Assembly: GCF_030704305.1 (NCBI RefSeq)
Contig: NZ_CP131935.1
Span: 1,116,001-1,180,000 of the forward strand
Origin: Massilia sp. R2A-15
GTDB lineage: Bacteria; Pseudomonadota; Gammaproteobacteria; Burkholderiales; Burkholderiaceae_D
Direction: 5' to 3'
Length of the DNA stretch: 64,000 nucleotides
Shown: positions 29,939-40,636 of the stretch, piece by piece
Position numbering within the stretch: the first letter of the stretch is position 1
Layout of the letters: each line of letters starts with the position of its first letter
Notes under the pieces: generated by a model
What the model was told of the DNA's origin: nothing
The model's input: only the letters and a program-made list of their open reading frames with translations
The model's database searches: none
Position numbers and translations under genes: made by a program

Positions 29939-31069
29939 CTAGCGGAAGGGATTGCGCTCGTTCAGCTCGTCGATGTAGTCGTCGATGCCGCCGGCCTCGC
30001 GTTCGAGGAAGCGCTCGATAGCGTCGGCGAACGCGGGATGCGCCAGCCAGTGCGCCGACCAAGTCCGGGTCGGCAGAAAGCCGCGCGCCATCTTGTGCTC
30101 GCCCTGGGCGCCGCCTTCGAACGCGGCTATACCTTGCTCGATGCAGAATTCCAGCGGCTGGTAGTAAGCCGTTTCGAAGTGCAGGCAGGGCACGTATTCG
30201 AGTTCGCCCCAGTAGCGGCCGAACAGCGTGTCCTCGGAGTGGATCACCAGCGACGAGGCGATCGGCTTGCCGTCGCGCTCCGCGATCACCAGCAGGATAT
30301 TCTGCGGCATGGTGCGGCCGATGCGCTGGAAAAAATCCAGGTTCAGGTAGGGCGTCGAGTGGTGCGCCGCGTAGGTGTGCTTGTAGCAGCGGTTGAACAG
30401 GCGCCAGTCGGCGTCGGTCGCATCGATCCCGCGCACGCGGCGCAGCGTGACGCCGGCCTCGCGCACCTTGCGCCGCTCCGCGCGAATGTTCTTGCGTTTC
30501 TTCTGTTCGAGCGTGGCGAGGAACTCGTCGAAGTCCTTGTAGCCGGCGTTCAGCCAGTGGAACTGCACGCCGCTGCGCAGCATGAAGCCGGCGCCGGCCA
30601 GCATCTGCGCCTGGTCTTCCGGCGGGTACAGGATGTGGGTGGACGACACCGCGGACGCCTTCTGGGTCGCGAGCAGCACCTTGACCAGGGCGGCGCGCGC
30701 ACGCGCATCGACCGCCATCAGGCGCGGTCCGGTGACGGGCGTGAACGGGATCGCCGACAGCAGCTTGGGGTAGTACTCCAGGCCATTGCGATGGTAGGCG
30801 TCGGCCCAGGCCCAGTCGAACACGTATTCGCCATACGAGTGCATCTTGACGTACAGCGGCATGGCGGCGGCCAGCTCGTCGCCGTCGAACAGGGTGATGA
30901 ACTGCGGCTGCCAGCCGGAGTCCGCGCTGGCGCTGCCCGACTCGTGCAGCGCATGCAGGAAAGCGTAGGACAGGAAGGGATTGGCGCGCTCCTGCGCCAG
31001 CGCCAGTCCGTCCCATGCGGCCTGGCCGATCTCCGACAGAGAAGAAACGATATGCGTGCGATAATTCAT
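29939..31069 (-). CDS. FemAB/GNAT-like protein (DUF482 type)
   Basis: 376 residues from the ATG at 31069 (MNYRTHIVSSLSEIGQAAWD); earlier in-frame starts add an unlikely Cys-rich lead. Contains the conserved blocks of the peptidogalycan/DUF482 family: NPFLSYAFLHALHESGSA near the N-terminus, KKRKNIRAERRKVREAGV in the middle, and FETAYYQPLEFCIEQGI with GAQGEHKMARGFLPT near the C-terminus. The family has a GNAT-like fold and is often annotated as N-acyltransferase; no substrate is established. Cytoplasmic by lack of signal. It is divergent from nadE with 74 bases between. Confidence 0.85.
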   Translation of the reverse strand: MNYRTHIVSSLSEIGQAAWDGLALAQERANPFLSYAFLHALHESGSASADSGWQPQFITLFDGDELAAAMPLYVKMHSYGEYVFDWAWADAYHRNGLEYYPKLLSAIPFTPVTGPRLMAVDARARAALVKVLLATQKASAVSSTHILYPPEDQAQMLAGAGFMLRSGVQFHWLNAGYKDFDEFLATLEQKKRKNIRAERRKVREAGVTLRRVRGIDATDADWRLFNRCYKHTYAAHHSTPYLNLDFFQRIGRTMPQNILLVIAERDGKPIASSLVIHSEDTLFGRYWGELEYVPCLHFETAYYQPLEFCIEQGIAAFEGGAQGEHKMARGFLPTRTWSAHWLAHPAFADAIERFLEREAGGIDDYIDELNERNPFR

Positions 31070-31143
31070 TGTCCAAAATTCTCCGAAGATCTGCTGCCTC
31101 GCGATGCATTTTACGCACAACGGCGCACGTCGATTGATCACAG

Positions 31144-33156
31144 ATGAAAAAGCTGTTCTCCAATTTGTATTCGCACGATTTCGCGCGCGTCGCGGTGGCC
31201 ACGCCGCGCTGCCGCGTCGCCGACCCGGCGTTCAACGCCGCGCAGACGATCGATATGGCGCGCAAGGCGCAGCAGCAGGGAGCGGTGCTGGTGGCGTTCC
31301 CCGAGCTGGGCCTGTCGGCCTACACCTGCGACGACCTGTTCCACCAGCGCGCGCTGCTCGAAGCGTGCGAGGCGGCGCTGCAGGCGGTGGTGGACGAATC
31401 GGCGAAGCTCGGCATCGTGATGATCGTCGGGATGCCTTTGCGCGTGGAGCACCTGCTGTTCAATTGCGCGGTGGTGGTGGCGGGCGGGCGCATTCACGGC
31501 GTGGTGCCGAAGAGCTACCTGCCGAACTACGGCGAATTCTACGAGGCGCGCCAGTTCAGCGCCGCCGATTGCGGCCTGGCCGATGAAGTGGCGCTGTGCG
31601 GCCAGCGCGCGCGCTTCGGCGCCTCGCTGCTGTTCGAGCTGGACGCGCTGCCGCTGTTCCGCTTTCACGTCGAGATCTGCGAGGACGTGTGGGTGCCGAT
31701 TCCGCCGTCGTCGTTTGCCGCGCTGGCCGGCGCCACGGTGCTCGTCAACCTGTCGGCGTCGAACGCGCTGGTCGGCAAGTCCGGCTACCGGCACCAGCTG
31801 GTGTCGCAGCAGTCGGCGCGCTGCGTGTCGGCCTATTTGTATACATCGGCCGGCGCAGGCGAGTCCACCACCGACATGGCGTGGGACGGCCAGGCGCTGA
31901 TCTGCGAAAACGGCGAGCTGCTGGCGCAGTCGGAGCGCTTCCTGGACGACTCGCACCTGCTGACGGCCGACATCGACCTGGAACGCCTGTCGCGCGAGCG
32001 CATGCGCCAGACCACGTTCGGGCAATCGGTGCGGCGCCATGCCGACGCGGTGTCGGAGTTCGAGGTGGTGAAAATCGAACTGGCGGTGACGATGGACCGG
32101 CCGCTGGCGCTGGAACGCAGGGTCGAGCGCTTCCCGTACGTGCCGTCGGACCCGGCGCGGCGCGACGAGCGCTGCACCGAGGTCTATAACATCCAGGTGC
32201 AGGCGCTGGTGCAGCGCCTGAGTTCGAGCGGCATGAAGAAGGTCGTCATCGGCATCTCGGGCGGGCTCGATTCGACCCACGCGCTGCTGGTGTGCGCGCA
32301 GGCGATGGACCGGCTCAAGCTGCCGCGCACGAACATCCTGGCGTACACCATGCCGGGCTTTGCAACCAGCGAGCGCACCATCGCGCAGGCGCGGCAGCTG
32401 ATGGAGGTGATCGGCTGCAGCGCGTCGGAGATCGACATCCGCCCGAGCTGCATCCAGATGCTGAACGATATCGGCCATCCGTATGCCGGCGGCGCCGAGG
32501 TGTACGACGTCACGTTCGAGAACGTGCAGGCGGGCGAGCGCACCAACCATCTGTTCCGGCTGGCGAACCTGCAAGGCGCGATCGTCATCGGCACCGGCGA
32601 CCTGAGCGAGCTGGCGCTGGGTTGGTGCACCTACGGCGTGGGCGACCATATGTCGCACTATAACGTCAACGCCAGCGTGCCGAAGACGCTGATCTCGCAC
32701 CTGGTGCGCTGGGTCGCGGAGACCGGCGCCGTGGGCGCGGGCGGATCGCAGGTGCTGATCAACATCCTCGACACCGAGATCAGTCCCGAACTGGTGCCGG
32801 GCAAGGAGGGCGAAGGGCCGTCGCAGAAGACGCAGGACGTGATCGGGCCGTACGAGCTGCAGGATTTTAATTTGTACTACACGCTGCGCTACGGCTTCAC
32901 GCCGGCCAAGGTGGCGTTCCTGGCGTCGACGGCGTGGGGCGAGCGTTACGCGCTGGCCGACATCAAGCGCAATCTCGGGATCTTCCTGTACCGCTTCTTC
33001 AAGACCAGCCAGTTCAAGCGCTCGTGCGTGCCCAATTCGCCCAAGGTCGGCACCGGCGGCTCGCTGTCGCCGCGGGGCGACTGGCGCGCGCCGAGCGATG
33101 GCGAGGCGGTGGTGTGGCTGGCGGGGCTGGACGCGATCCCGGATGGGTTAGAATAA
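31144..33156 (+). CDS. nadE: Glutamine-dependent NAD+ synthetase
   Basis: Final step of NAD synthesis: amidates nicotinic acid adenine dinucleotide using ammonia from glutamine. 670 residues in two domains, an N-terminal nitrilase-type glutaminase (about 1-290; Glu in FPELGLSAY, Lys in [13 protein letters not shown], Cys in EICEDVW) and a C-terminal synthetase (about 340-670) with the ATP loop [13 protein letters not shown]. Cytoplasmic. The next gene, 32 bases downstream, encodes a PII protein, an arrangement that fits PII control of NAD synthesis reported in Azospirillum. Confidence 0.95.
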   Translation: MKKLFSNLYSHDFARVAVATPRCRVADPAFNAAQTIDMARKAQQQGAVLVAFPELGLSAYTCDDLFHQRALLEACEAALQAVVDESAKLGIVMIVGMPLRVEHLLFNCAVVVAGGRIHGVVPKSYLPNYGEFYEARQFSAADCGLADEVALCGQRARFGASLLFELDALPLFRFHVEICEDVWVPIPPSSFAALAGATVLVNLSASNALVGKSGYRHQLVSQQSARCVSAYLYTSAGAGESTTDMAWDGQALICENGELLAQSERFLDDSHLLTADIDLERLSRERMRQTTFGQSVRRHADAVSEFEVVKIELAVTMDRPLALERRVERFPYVPSDPARRDERCTEVYNIQVQALVQRLSSSGMKKVVIGISGGLDSTHALLVCAQAMDRLKLPRTNILAYTMPGFATSERTIAQARQLMEVIGCSASEIDIRPSCIQMLNDIGHPYAGGAEVYDVTFENVQAGERTNHLFRLANLQGAIVIGTGDLSELALGWCTYGVGDHMSHYNVNASVPKTLISHLVRWVAETGAVGAGGSQVLINILDTEISPELVPGKEGEGPSQKTQDVIGPYELQDFNLYYTLRYGFTPAKVAFLASTAWGERYALADIKRNLGIFLYRFFKTSQFKRSCVPNSPKVGTGGSLSPRGDWRAPSDGEAVVWLAGLDAIPDGLE

Positions 33157-33164
33157 TCTATTAG

Positions 33165-33527
<363 letters not shown>

Positions 33528-33536
33528 TCAACACCT

Positions 33537-33560
33537 GGGTCAGGTCCGGCGGACCTGACC
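33537..33560. repeat. GGGTC-type hairpin repeat, copy 9
   Basis: Arms GGGTCAGGTCC and GGACCTGACC around GGC, between convergent glnB and a membrane-protein gene. Confidence 0.8.
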
Positions 33561-33587
33561 TCGTTCTTGTCGGCGCCGCGGATCCTG

Positions 33588-34193
33588 TCAGCGGCCCAGC
33601 CGCATGTCGAATTTCCAGCTGAGCAGGCGCATGACGACGATGACCGTGGCGCTGGACCACAGCGCAAAATCGTGCGGCATCTCGAGCCGGCGCATGATCA
33701 GGAACATCCAGCTGCCGAAGAAGGCGCAAATCGCGTAGGGCTTACCATCCCGGAACACCATCGGCACCTCGTTGCAGACGATGTCGCGCAGCACGCCGCC
33801 GAAAATCCCCGTAATCACGCCCATCATCGATGCGATGAACAGCGGCATGCCCGCGTCGATCGCGGAGGCGACGCCGGCGATCGAGAACAGGCCGAGGCCG
33901 ATGGCGTCGGCGATGACGATCAGGCGTTCGGAGACCATCTGGCGCAGGGTGCGGATCAGCGGCGAGGCGATCAGGGCCAGCACGAAGATCAGGATCGCGT
34001 ATTCCTGGTGGGTGACCCAGAACAGCGGACGCTTGTCGAGCAGGATGTCGCGCAGGGTGCCGCCGCCGAAGGCGGTGATGAAGGCGACGGTGAATACGCC
34101 GACCAGGTCCATGCGCTTGCGGCGGGCCTCGATGAAGCCGGAGAAGGCCCCGACCAGGATCGCCATGATTTCAATGAACTTAATAAGCGTCAT
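33588..34193 (-). CDS. TRIC/UPF0126-family membrane protein
   Basis: 201 residues, about seven membrane segments arranged as two similar halves. The hallmark glycine motifs are FGGGTLRDILLDKRPLFW in the first half and FGGVLRDIVCNEVPMVFRDG in the second. This is the YadS/YicG family, whose bacterial members form trimeric cation channels (TRIC); some annotations suggest glycine or other transport. Physiological role here is unknown. Convergent with glnB. Confidence 0.88.
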   Translation of the reverse strand: MTLIKFIEIMAILVGAFSGFIEARRKRMDLVGVFTVAFITAFGGGTLRDILLDKRPLFWVTHQEYAILIFVLALIASPLIRTLRQMVSERLIVIADAIGLGLFSIAGVASAIDAGMPLFIASMMGVITGIFGGVLRDIVCNEVPMVFRDGKPYAICAFFGSWMFLIMRRLEMPHDFALWSSATVIVVMRLLSWKFDMRLGR

Positions 34194-34346
34194 GCGGTGG
34201 TTTGCTCGTGGGAAGGTGGACAGCCTAACATGCAGCTGTGCCTACATGCAAAGAGCATACATCCGCGTGGGGGGGGGCGGCGCAGCATGGCGCCGGCATG
34301 GGGGCCGCGCCGTGCCCGGAAATCGCCCGCGCCTGGACGTTAACGC

Positions 34347-34374
34347 AAAACGCGTGCGCACTGGTGCGCACGCG
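34347..34374 (-). terminator. Rho-independent terminator of the PEP-CTERM gene
   Basis: Perfect 11-bp stem with arms CGCGTGCGCAC and GTGCGCACGCG around a 2-base centre, followed on the minus strand by TTTT. It begins 18 bases after the stop codon at 34393. Confidence 0.75.
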
Positions 34375-34392
34375 TCAGGTTTGCCGCTGCCG

Positions 34393-35130
34393 TCAGGCTT
34401 TCTTGCGGAGGCGCGCAGCGATGCCGGCCAGGCCAAGGCCCAGCAAGGCCAGAGTGCCCGGTTCCGGGACAGCCGCCGGAACGCCGCCATCGACGTTGAA
34501 GAAGCGCGCTTGATTGTTGCTCAGGGTGGTGCCGTCGACGAACGAAGCGAAGGCGACCTCGCCTGGGTTCGATGCGCTCAGGCCGTCCCCGAATCCGGCA
34601 GATACTCCGGCATGGTCACCGATATTGCCGTAGAAGAAGCCGATCTGGCCCTCGCCGGCAGGGATGACCGCCTGGTTGGACCGGATCACCAACTGGAAAG
34701 TCGCCGGGCCGCTGTAGTTCCCGGGGTAGTGCCCCATGTTCTCCCAGGTCACCACAATTTCGCCGTCGGTCGAGGTGTTGGCATACACGTTGGAAGCGGC
34801 GCTGCTACGCGAGTCGAGGTCGGTGTAGAAGCCGGCAATCATCGGCGCCACGGATTGGGTATCCAGCGGCTGGGTCGAATAGTTGCTGGAGCCGCTGCCG
34901 AAAGTCACATAGCCGTTCGAGCCCACATACAGGTCACTGTAGGCGTTGCCGAAGAAGTTGATAAACTGTCCGCTGCCCGAAAATGCGATCGGGCCGGCAT
35001 AGCAGTCATCGCAATCGCTCGGGCCCGCGAGCATCGTCCCGTAGGTCGAGGTATATAAACCAGCTTGGGCCGACGACATTGCGGCCAGTGCCAGCGTTGC
35101 TGCGCACAACACATTCCACACCTTTTTCAT
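34393..35130 (-). CDS. PEP-CTERM sorted surface or exopolysaccharide-associated protein
   Basis: 245 residues. Sec signal MKKVWNVLCAATLALAAMSS, a central domain (about 40-205) with a nidogen-like pattern (GSNGYVTFGSGSSNYS, MIAGFYTDLDSR, VTWENMGHYPG, FQLVIRS), and a C-terminal PEP-CTERM tail: VPEPGTLALLGLGLAGIAAR plus LRKKA. Exosortase should process this tail. Such proteins accompany exopolysaccharide and floc formation. No exosortase gene is in the window. A near-perfect sigma-54 promoter precedes it and an intrinsic terminator follows, so it is transcribed alone. Confidence 0.92.
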   Translation of the reverse strand: MKKVWNVLCAATLALAAMSSAQAGLYTSTYGTMLAGPSDCDDCYAGPIAFSGSGQFINFFGNAYSDLYVGSNGYVTFGSGSSNYSTQPLDTQSVAPMIAGFYTDLDSRSSAASNVYANTSTDGEIVVTWENMGHYPGNYSGPATFQLVIRSNQAVIPAGEGQIGFFYGNIGDHAGVSAGFGDGLSASNPGEVAFASFVDGTTLSNNQARFFNVDGGVPAAVPEPGTLALLGLGLAGIAARLRKKA

Positions 35131-35172
35131 GATGACTCCCTTGTAGTGGTTATAGTCAGACGCAGAACCTGA

Positions 35173-35189
35173 AGCAAATGCCGTGCCAA
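35173..35189 (-). promoter_or_regulatory. Sigma-54 (RpoN) promoter of the PEP-CTERM gene
   Basis: Minus-strand TTGGCACGGCATTTGCT fits the -24/-12 consensus (TGGCAC-N5-TTGC) at every fixed position with GG and GC ten bases apart. It lies 43 bases upstream of the ATG at 35130, with AAGGGAG as ribosome site in between. Sigma-54 control of PEP-CTERM genes through PrsK/PrsR is established in several proteobacteria. Confidence 0.8.
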
Positions 35190-35387
35190 CACAAAATGTC
35201 GTTTGTAATCAATGTGTTAAGAATTCTCAAACATTCTCACTGTAAATTTTACCGACAATTGGTCGATGGGGCCGGCCCCTGTTGGCGGGGGCGGCCGGGA
35301 GGGGCGGCCGCGCGGTCGATGTGGCGCCGGCGCCGCTTGCGCCAGATGTGGCCGCCGTTCTCCGCGTTCCGCGGAAACGGGGGGAGG

Positions 35388-36047
35388 TTAGCGATCGAGT
35401 GCGGGCCTGAGGAGGACGATGAGGGCGCCGTGGCCGCCATCGCGTTTGCCGGCAACGCAGAAGGCGACGACTTCGTCCTTTTGTACCAGCCAGCTGTGGA
35501 CTATCGGACGCAGTACCGGTTCGCCGCCGGCCGAGCCGTAGCCTTTGCCGTGGATGACGCGCACGCAGCGCAGCCCACGCTTCATCGCGCGGCGCAAAAA
35601 GTCGCCCACCTGGTCGCGCGCGGTATCGCGGGTCATGTCGTGCAGGTCGAGTTCGTCCTGCACCGGCCAGTGCCGCTTGCGCAGCTTGCGCGCCACGTCG
35701 GGACCGACGCCGGGCGCCGAATAGCTGACGGTCGGATCGTCGTCGAGCATGCCTTCGACGTCGAACTGGTCCGACAGCGACTCGCGCAGCACCGCCGCAT
35801 TGTCCTCTTCGACCGTGCGCGGTTTGACAGGGGCGCCCCGAACAGGGATGCGCGCCATCGGCGCCACGTACCGGTTCGACTCGGGCATCGGCTTGATGCC
35901 CTTGGTGGCGCTGTGGAACACGTTCGCTTCTTCCTTCGCCTTCTGCTCGCGCTTTTCGCGCTCGGCCTTTTCGATCGCGCGTGCCTGTTCCTGCTCCTTG
36001 AGCGTATCGCGCAAGGATTTCAGGTCGGCGAAGTCTTTCAGGCCCAT
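35388..36047 (-). CDS. Smr-domain protein
   Basis: 219 residues. A charged, helical N-terminus (about 10-45, KEQEQARAIEKAEREKREQK) is followed by a linker and a C-terminal Smr domain (about 130-219): ELDLHDMTRDTARDQV with the LDLHG-like motif, VIHGKGYGS, and the end GGHGALIVLLR. Smr domains are related to the MutS2 C-terminus and act as nucleases or RNA/DNA-binding modules; members of this SmrA/B group have been linked to cleavage of mRNA on stalled ribosomes. Follows trxB in the same direction with an 8-base gap. Confidence 0.9.
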   Translation of the reverse strand: MGLKDFADLKSLRDTLKEQEQARAIEKAEREKREQKAKEEANVFHSATKGIKPMPESNRYVAPMARIPVRGAPVKPRTVEEDNAAVLRESLSDQFDVEGMLDDDPTVSYSAPGVGPDVARKLRKRHWPVQDELDLHDMTRDTARDQVGDFLRRAMKRGLRCVRVIHGKGYGSAGGEPVLRPIVHSWLVQKDEVVAFCVAGKRDGGHGALIVLLRPALDR

Positions 36048-36055
36048 GGCTGCGC

Positions 36056-37090
<1,035 letters not shown>

Positions 37091-37137
37091 TTATAGACGA
37101 TGATGCGGGAGGGCACGAGGCACGCCGCGACCGGGTC

Positions 37138-37155
37138 GGGGTCTGGTCCTGCGGA
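37138..37155. repeat. Hairpin repeat, left arm only
   Basis: GGGGTCTGGTCCTGCGGA, after which the sequence changes to ACGACGGGGACGCC. A similar junction occurs at 55683-55727. Confidence 0.6.
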
Positions 37156-37207
37156 ACGACGGGGACGCCTAGTCCCCATTTGCTGAGCACCTGATGAACT
37201 CCAAGAT

Positions 37208-37234
37208 GGGGTCAGGTCCGCAGGACCAGACCCC
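37208..37234. repeat. GGGGTC-type hairpin repeat, copy 10
   Basis: Arms GGGGTCAGGTCC and GGACCAGACCCC around GCA; A:A mismatch within the stem. Confidence 0.85.
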
Positions 37235-37323
37235 TCACCATGCGTGAATGATCGGCCCGCCGAACAATATATGGCTTAGAATGGGCGCATCGCATTTTCG
37301 GCACGAAAACCTCTGTATTAAGT

Positions 37324-39678
37324 ATGTCAAAAACAAGCCAATCCACAAACTCCAGCTATACCCGCAATCCGACCGTCCGGCAGCCGCTGCCGAACCGCCT
37401 GGTGCGCCTGCTGTCCGAGGCGCGCTGGATCGCGCTGGCGGTGCTGTTCCTCTACTTCGTCATCATCCTGCTCACCTATAACAAGGGCGACCCGGGCTGG
37501 TCGCACGATGTCGTCGTGCCGAAGGCGGCCAACATGGGCGGCCGCGCGGGCGCCTGGCTGGCCGACCTGATGCTGTTCATCTTCGGCTTTTCCGCCTGGT
37601 GGTGGTGCGTCTGCTTCGCCCGGCTGCTGTGGAAGGACTATCGGAACCTGACGCAAAAGCTCGAGGACAAGCAGGACGAGCCGGAACACCAGCACGAGGC
37701 GCTGATCCGCTGGATCGGCTTCGTGCTGCTGTTTGCCGGCAGCGTCGGCCTCGAATACCTGCGCATGTACACGCTGCGCGCGCAGCTGCCGCGCGCTCCG
37801 GGCGGCGTGCTGGGCCAGCTGATCGGCCATTCGTCCAGCGTCGCCTTTGGATTCACCGGCGCGACCCTGCTGCTGTTGCTGCTGTTCGGCCTGGGCGTGA
37901 GCCTGTTCTTCCACATCTCCTGGCTGTCGGTGGCCGAGCGCATCGGCGCCGCGATCGAGGTGACGATCGACTGGTTCCGCCTGCGCTACCAGGATCGCGA
38001 AGACCGCAAACAGGGCGAAGTGGCGGCGGTCAGGCGCGAGGAGGTGATCGAGCACGAACGCGCCAAGCACGTCGAGAAGCACGTCGCCGCGCCGCCGGTC
38101 AAGATCGAGCCGCAGATCGCGCCGGTCATCGTCAAGTCGGAGCGCGTCGAGAAGGAAAAACAGGCGCCGCTGTTCCGCGACCTGCCGGGCGATTCGCCGC
38201 TCCCGCCGCTGTCGCTGCTCGACGAAGCGGCCGAATACCTGGAAACCGTATCGGTCGAGACGCTGGAATTTACCAGCCGCCTGATCGAGAAGAAGCTGTC
38301 GGACTTCGGCGTGGACGCCAAGGTGGTGGCGGCCTATCCGGGCCCGGTGGTCACGCGCTACGAGATCGAGCCGGCCACCGGCGTGAAGGGCAGCCAGATC
38401 GTCGGCCTGGCGCGCGACCTGGCGCGTTCGCTGTCGCTTACCTCGCTGCGGGTGGTCGAGACCATCCCGGGCAAGAACTACATGGCGCTGGAGCTGCCGA
38501 ATCCTAAGCGCCAGATCGTGCGCCTGACCGAAATCGTCGGCTCGAAGATGTACAACGACAGCGCCTCGCCGCTGACCATCGCGCTGGGCAAGGACATCGC
38601 CGGCAAGCCGGTGATCGCCGACCTGGCCAAGATGCCGCACCTGCTGGTGGCAGGTACCACCGGCTCCGGTAAATCGGTGGGCATCAACGCCACCATCCTG
38701 TCGCTGCTGTATAAGAGCGACCCGGCCGACGTGCGCCTGATCCTGATCGACCCGAAGATGCTGGAGATGTCGGTGTACGAAGGCATCCCGCACCTGCTGG
38801 CGCCGGTGGTGACCGACATGCGCCAGGCCGGCCACGCGCTGAACTGGGCGGTCAACGAGATGGAGCGCCGCTACAAGCTGATGTCCAAGCTGGGCGTGCG
38901 TAACCTGGCCGGCTACAACGCCAAGATCGCCGAGGCGGCCAAGCGCGAGGAGCACATCCCGAATCCGTTCTCGCTGACGCCGGACGCGCCGGAGCCGCTG
39001 GAGAAGCTGCCGACCATCGTCATCATCATCGACGAGCTGGCCGACCTGATGATGGTCGTTGGTAAAAAGGTCGAGGAACTGATCGCCCGTATCGCCCAGA
39101 AGGCGCGCGCGGCCGGCCTGCACCTGATCCTGGCGACGCAGCGGCCGTCGGTGGACGTGATCACGGGCCTGATCAAGGCGAACATCCCGACCAGGATCGC
39201 GTTCCAGGTGTCGTCCAAGATCGACTCGCGCACCATTCTCGACCAGATGGGCGCCGAAGCGCTGCTCGGCATGGGCGACATGCTGTACATGCCGCCGGGG
39301 ACCGGCTTGCCGGTGCGCGTGCACGGCGCGTTCGTTTCGGACGACGAAGTGCATCGAGTTGTAAAACATTTACAATCGCTCGGCGAACCGAATTACATTG
39401 AAGGCATTCTCGAAGGCGGCACGCTGGAAGGCGAAGGCGGGGCCGACGGGGCGCCGGCGGGCGAGGGCGGCGGCGAGGCCGATGCGCTGTACGACCAGGC
39501 GGTGCAGGTGGTGCTGAAGAACCGCCGCGCGTCGATCTCGCTGGTGCAGCGGCATCTGCGGATCGGCTACAACCGTGCCGCGCGCCTGCTCGAGCAGATG
39601 GAAAACAGCGGCGTGGTGTCGGCGATGCAGTCGAACGGCAACCGGGATATTCTGGTGCCGGCCGCCAGCGCCGAGTAA
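37324..39678 (+). CDS. ftsK: DNA translocase FtsK
   Basis: Septal ATP-driven DNA pump that clears the terminus region and activates XerCD at dif. 784 residues, shorter than E. coli FtsK because the linker is short (about 205-300, charged). Four N-terminal membrane segments lie roughly at 30-50, 75-95, 125-145 and 170-195. The RecA-like motor (about 300-690) has Walker [16 protein letters not shown] and Walker [15 protein letters not shown]. The C-terminal gamma winged helix ([20 protein letters not shown]) reads KOPS. Two hairpin repeats separate it from lolA. Confidence 0.96.
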   Translation: MSKTSQSTNSSYTRNPTVRQPLPNRLVRLLSEARWIALAVLFLYFVIILLTYNKGDPGWSHDVVVPKAANMGGRAGAWLADLMLFIFGFSAWWWCVCFARLLWKDYRNLTQKLEDKQDEPEHQHEALIRWIGFVLLFAGSVGLEYLRMYTLRAQLPRAPGGVLGQLIGHSSSVAFGFTGATLLLLLLFGLGVSLFFHISWLSVAERIGAAIEVTIDWFRLRYQDREDRKQGEVAAVRREEVIEHERAKHVEKHVAAPPVKIEPQIAPVIVKSERVEKEKQAPLFRDLPGDSPLPPLSLLDEAAEYLETVSVETLEFTSRLIEKKLSDFGVDAKVVAAYPGPVVTRYEIEPATGVKGSQIVGLARDLARSLSLTSLRVVETIPGKNYMALELPNPKRQIVRLTEIVGSKMYNDSASPLTIALGKDIAGKPVIADLAKMPHLLVAGTTGSGKSVGINATILSLLYKSDPADVRLILIDPKMLEMSVYEGIPHLLAPVVTDMRQAGHALNWAVNEMERRYKLMSKLGVRNLAGYNAKIAEAAKREEHIPNPFSLTPDAPEPLEKLPTIVIIIDELADLMMVVGKKVEELIARIAQKARAAGLHLILATQRPSVDVITGLIKANIPTRIAFQVSSKIDSRTILDQMGAEALLGMGDMLYMPPGTGLPVRVHGAFVSDDEVHRVVKHLQSLGEPNYIEGILEGGTLEGEGGADGAPAGEGGGEADALYDQAVQVVLKNRRASISLVQRHLRIGYNRAARLLEQMENSGVVSAMQSNGNRDILVPAASAE

Positions 39679-39688
39679 AGGACAAAAT

Positions 39689-39715
39689 GGGGTCAGGTCC
39701 GCAGGACCAGACCCC
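39689..39715. repeat. GGGGTC-type hairpin repeat, copy 11
   Basis: Arms GGGGTCAGGTCC and GGACCAGACCCC around GCA, just behind the ftsK stop. Confidence 0.85.
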
Positions 39716-39730
39716 GAGCCAGCACATATC

Positions 39731-39757
39731 GGGGTCTGGTCCTGCGGACCTGACCCT
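39731..39757. repeat. Hairpin repeat directly before lolA, copy 12
   Basis: Arms GGGGTCTGGTCC and GGACCTGACCCT around TGC, followed by ATTTTTAT. The hairpin plus T run resembles an intrinsic terminator and ends 18 bases before the lolA ATG. Confidence 0.85.
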
Positions 39758-39775
39758 ATTTTTATAAGGAACACC

Positions 39776-40417
39776 ATGCTAAACAAGAAAAATATTGTAG
39801 CCCCGCTGCTGCTAGCAGCAGCCTTTGCGCTGACCGGCGCTGCCCATGCGAGCGCATTGGAGCAGTTCAAGTCGTTCGTCGCCGGCACCAAAGCCGCGCG
39901 CGGCGAGTTCACCCAGCAGCAGATCAAGAAATCGGAAACCGGCAAGGTCACGCCGCCATCCACCGGCACCTTCCTGTTCGCCCGTCCGGGCAAGTTCATC
40001 TGGACGTACGTGAAGCCGTACGAGCAGTTGCTGCAGGCCGATGGCGAATCGCTGTACATCTACGACAAGGACCTGAACCAGGTGACGGTCAAGAAGCTGG
40101 GCAGCGCGCTGGGCTCGTCGCCGGCGGCGATCCTGTTTGGCAGCAATGACCTGGAAAAGAATTTCACGCTGAGCGAAGCGGGCAGCCGCAACGGGCTCGA
40201 ATGGCTCGATGCCAAGCCGAAGGCCAAGGATTCGACGTTCGAGCAGATCAGCATCGGCCTGCGCAACGGCACGCCGGAAGCGATGGAGCTGCACGACGCG
40301 TTCGGGCAGACCTCGGTGCTGTCGTTCAAGAAGTTCGAAAAGAATCCTCAGCTGACGGCGACGCAGTTCAAGTTCGTGATGCCGAAGGGCGCCGACGTCT
40401 TTAATTCCGACCACTAA
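39776..40417 (+). CDS. lolA: Outer-membrane lipoprotein carrier protein LolA
   Basis: Periplasmic chaperone that carries lipoproteins from LolCDE to LolB. 213 residues from the ATG at 39776, which follows AAGGA; the longer frame upstream runs through the repeats and ftsK in another phase. Signal peptide [20 protein letters not shown], then [40 protein letters not shown] and [20 protein letters not shown], all typical of LolA. A terminator-like repeat separates it from ftsK, so an own promoter or read-through is needed. Confidence 0.93.
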   Translation: MLNKKNIVAPLLLAAAFALTGAAHASALEQFKSFVAGTKAARGEFTQQQIKKSETGKVTPPSTGTFLFARPGKFIWTYVKPYEQLLQADGESLYIYDKDLNQVTVKKLGSALGSSPAAILFGSNDLEKNFTLSEAGSRNGLEWLDAKPKAKDSTFEQISIGLRNGTPEAMELHDAFGQTSVLSFKKFEKNPQLTATQFKFVMPKGADVFNSDH

Positions 40418-40419
40418 GC

Positions 40420-40450
40420 CTGTCGTTCCTGCGCAGGCAGGAACCCATGC
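40420..40450. repeat. Second repeat family, left half of a composite
   Basis: GTTCCTGC and GCAGGAAC-type hairpin, in inverse orientation to the copy at 14896. It faces the copy at 40479-40508. Confidence 0.6.
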
Positions 40451-40478
40451 TGAGCTCGCTTCGCCATGAACGCATTTT

Positions 40479-40508
40479 CAGCATGGGCCCCTGCCTCCGC
40501 AGGGGCGG
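40479..40508. repeat. Second repeat family, right half of a composite
   Basis: Arms CCCCTGC and GCAGGGG around CTCC, preceded by CAGCATGGG. With 40420-40450 it forms a large head-to-head inverted repeat. Confidence 0.6.
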
Positions 40509-40636
40509 CGGCGGTATTTTGGCGACGCCCGTGAACCCACCCGCCCGTTTGCCTGTCTTACAATAAGCGCCGTCTGTGCCTATCCGCTAGACTGGCGCTT
40601 TTCCGCACCCACTTTCACTCAAGCGACCCTTCGCCC

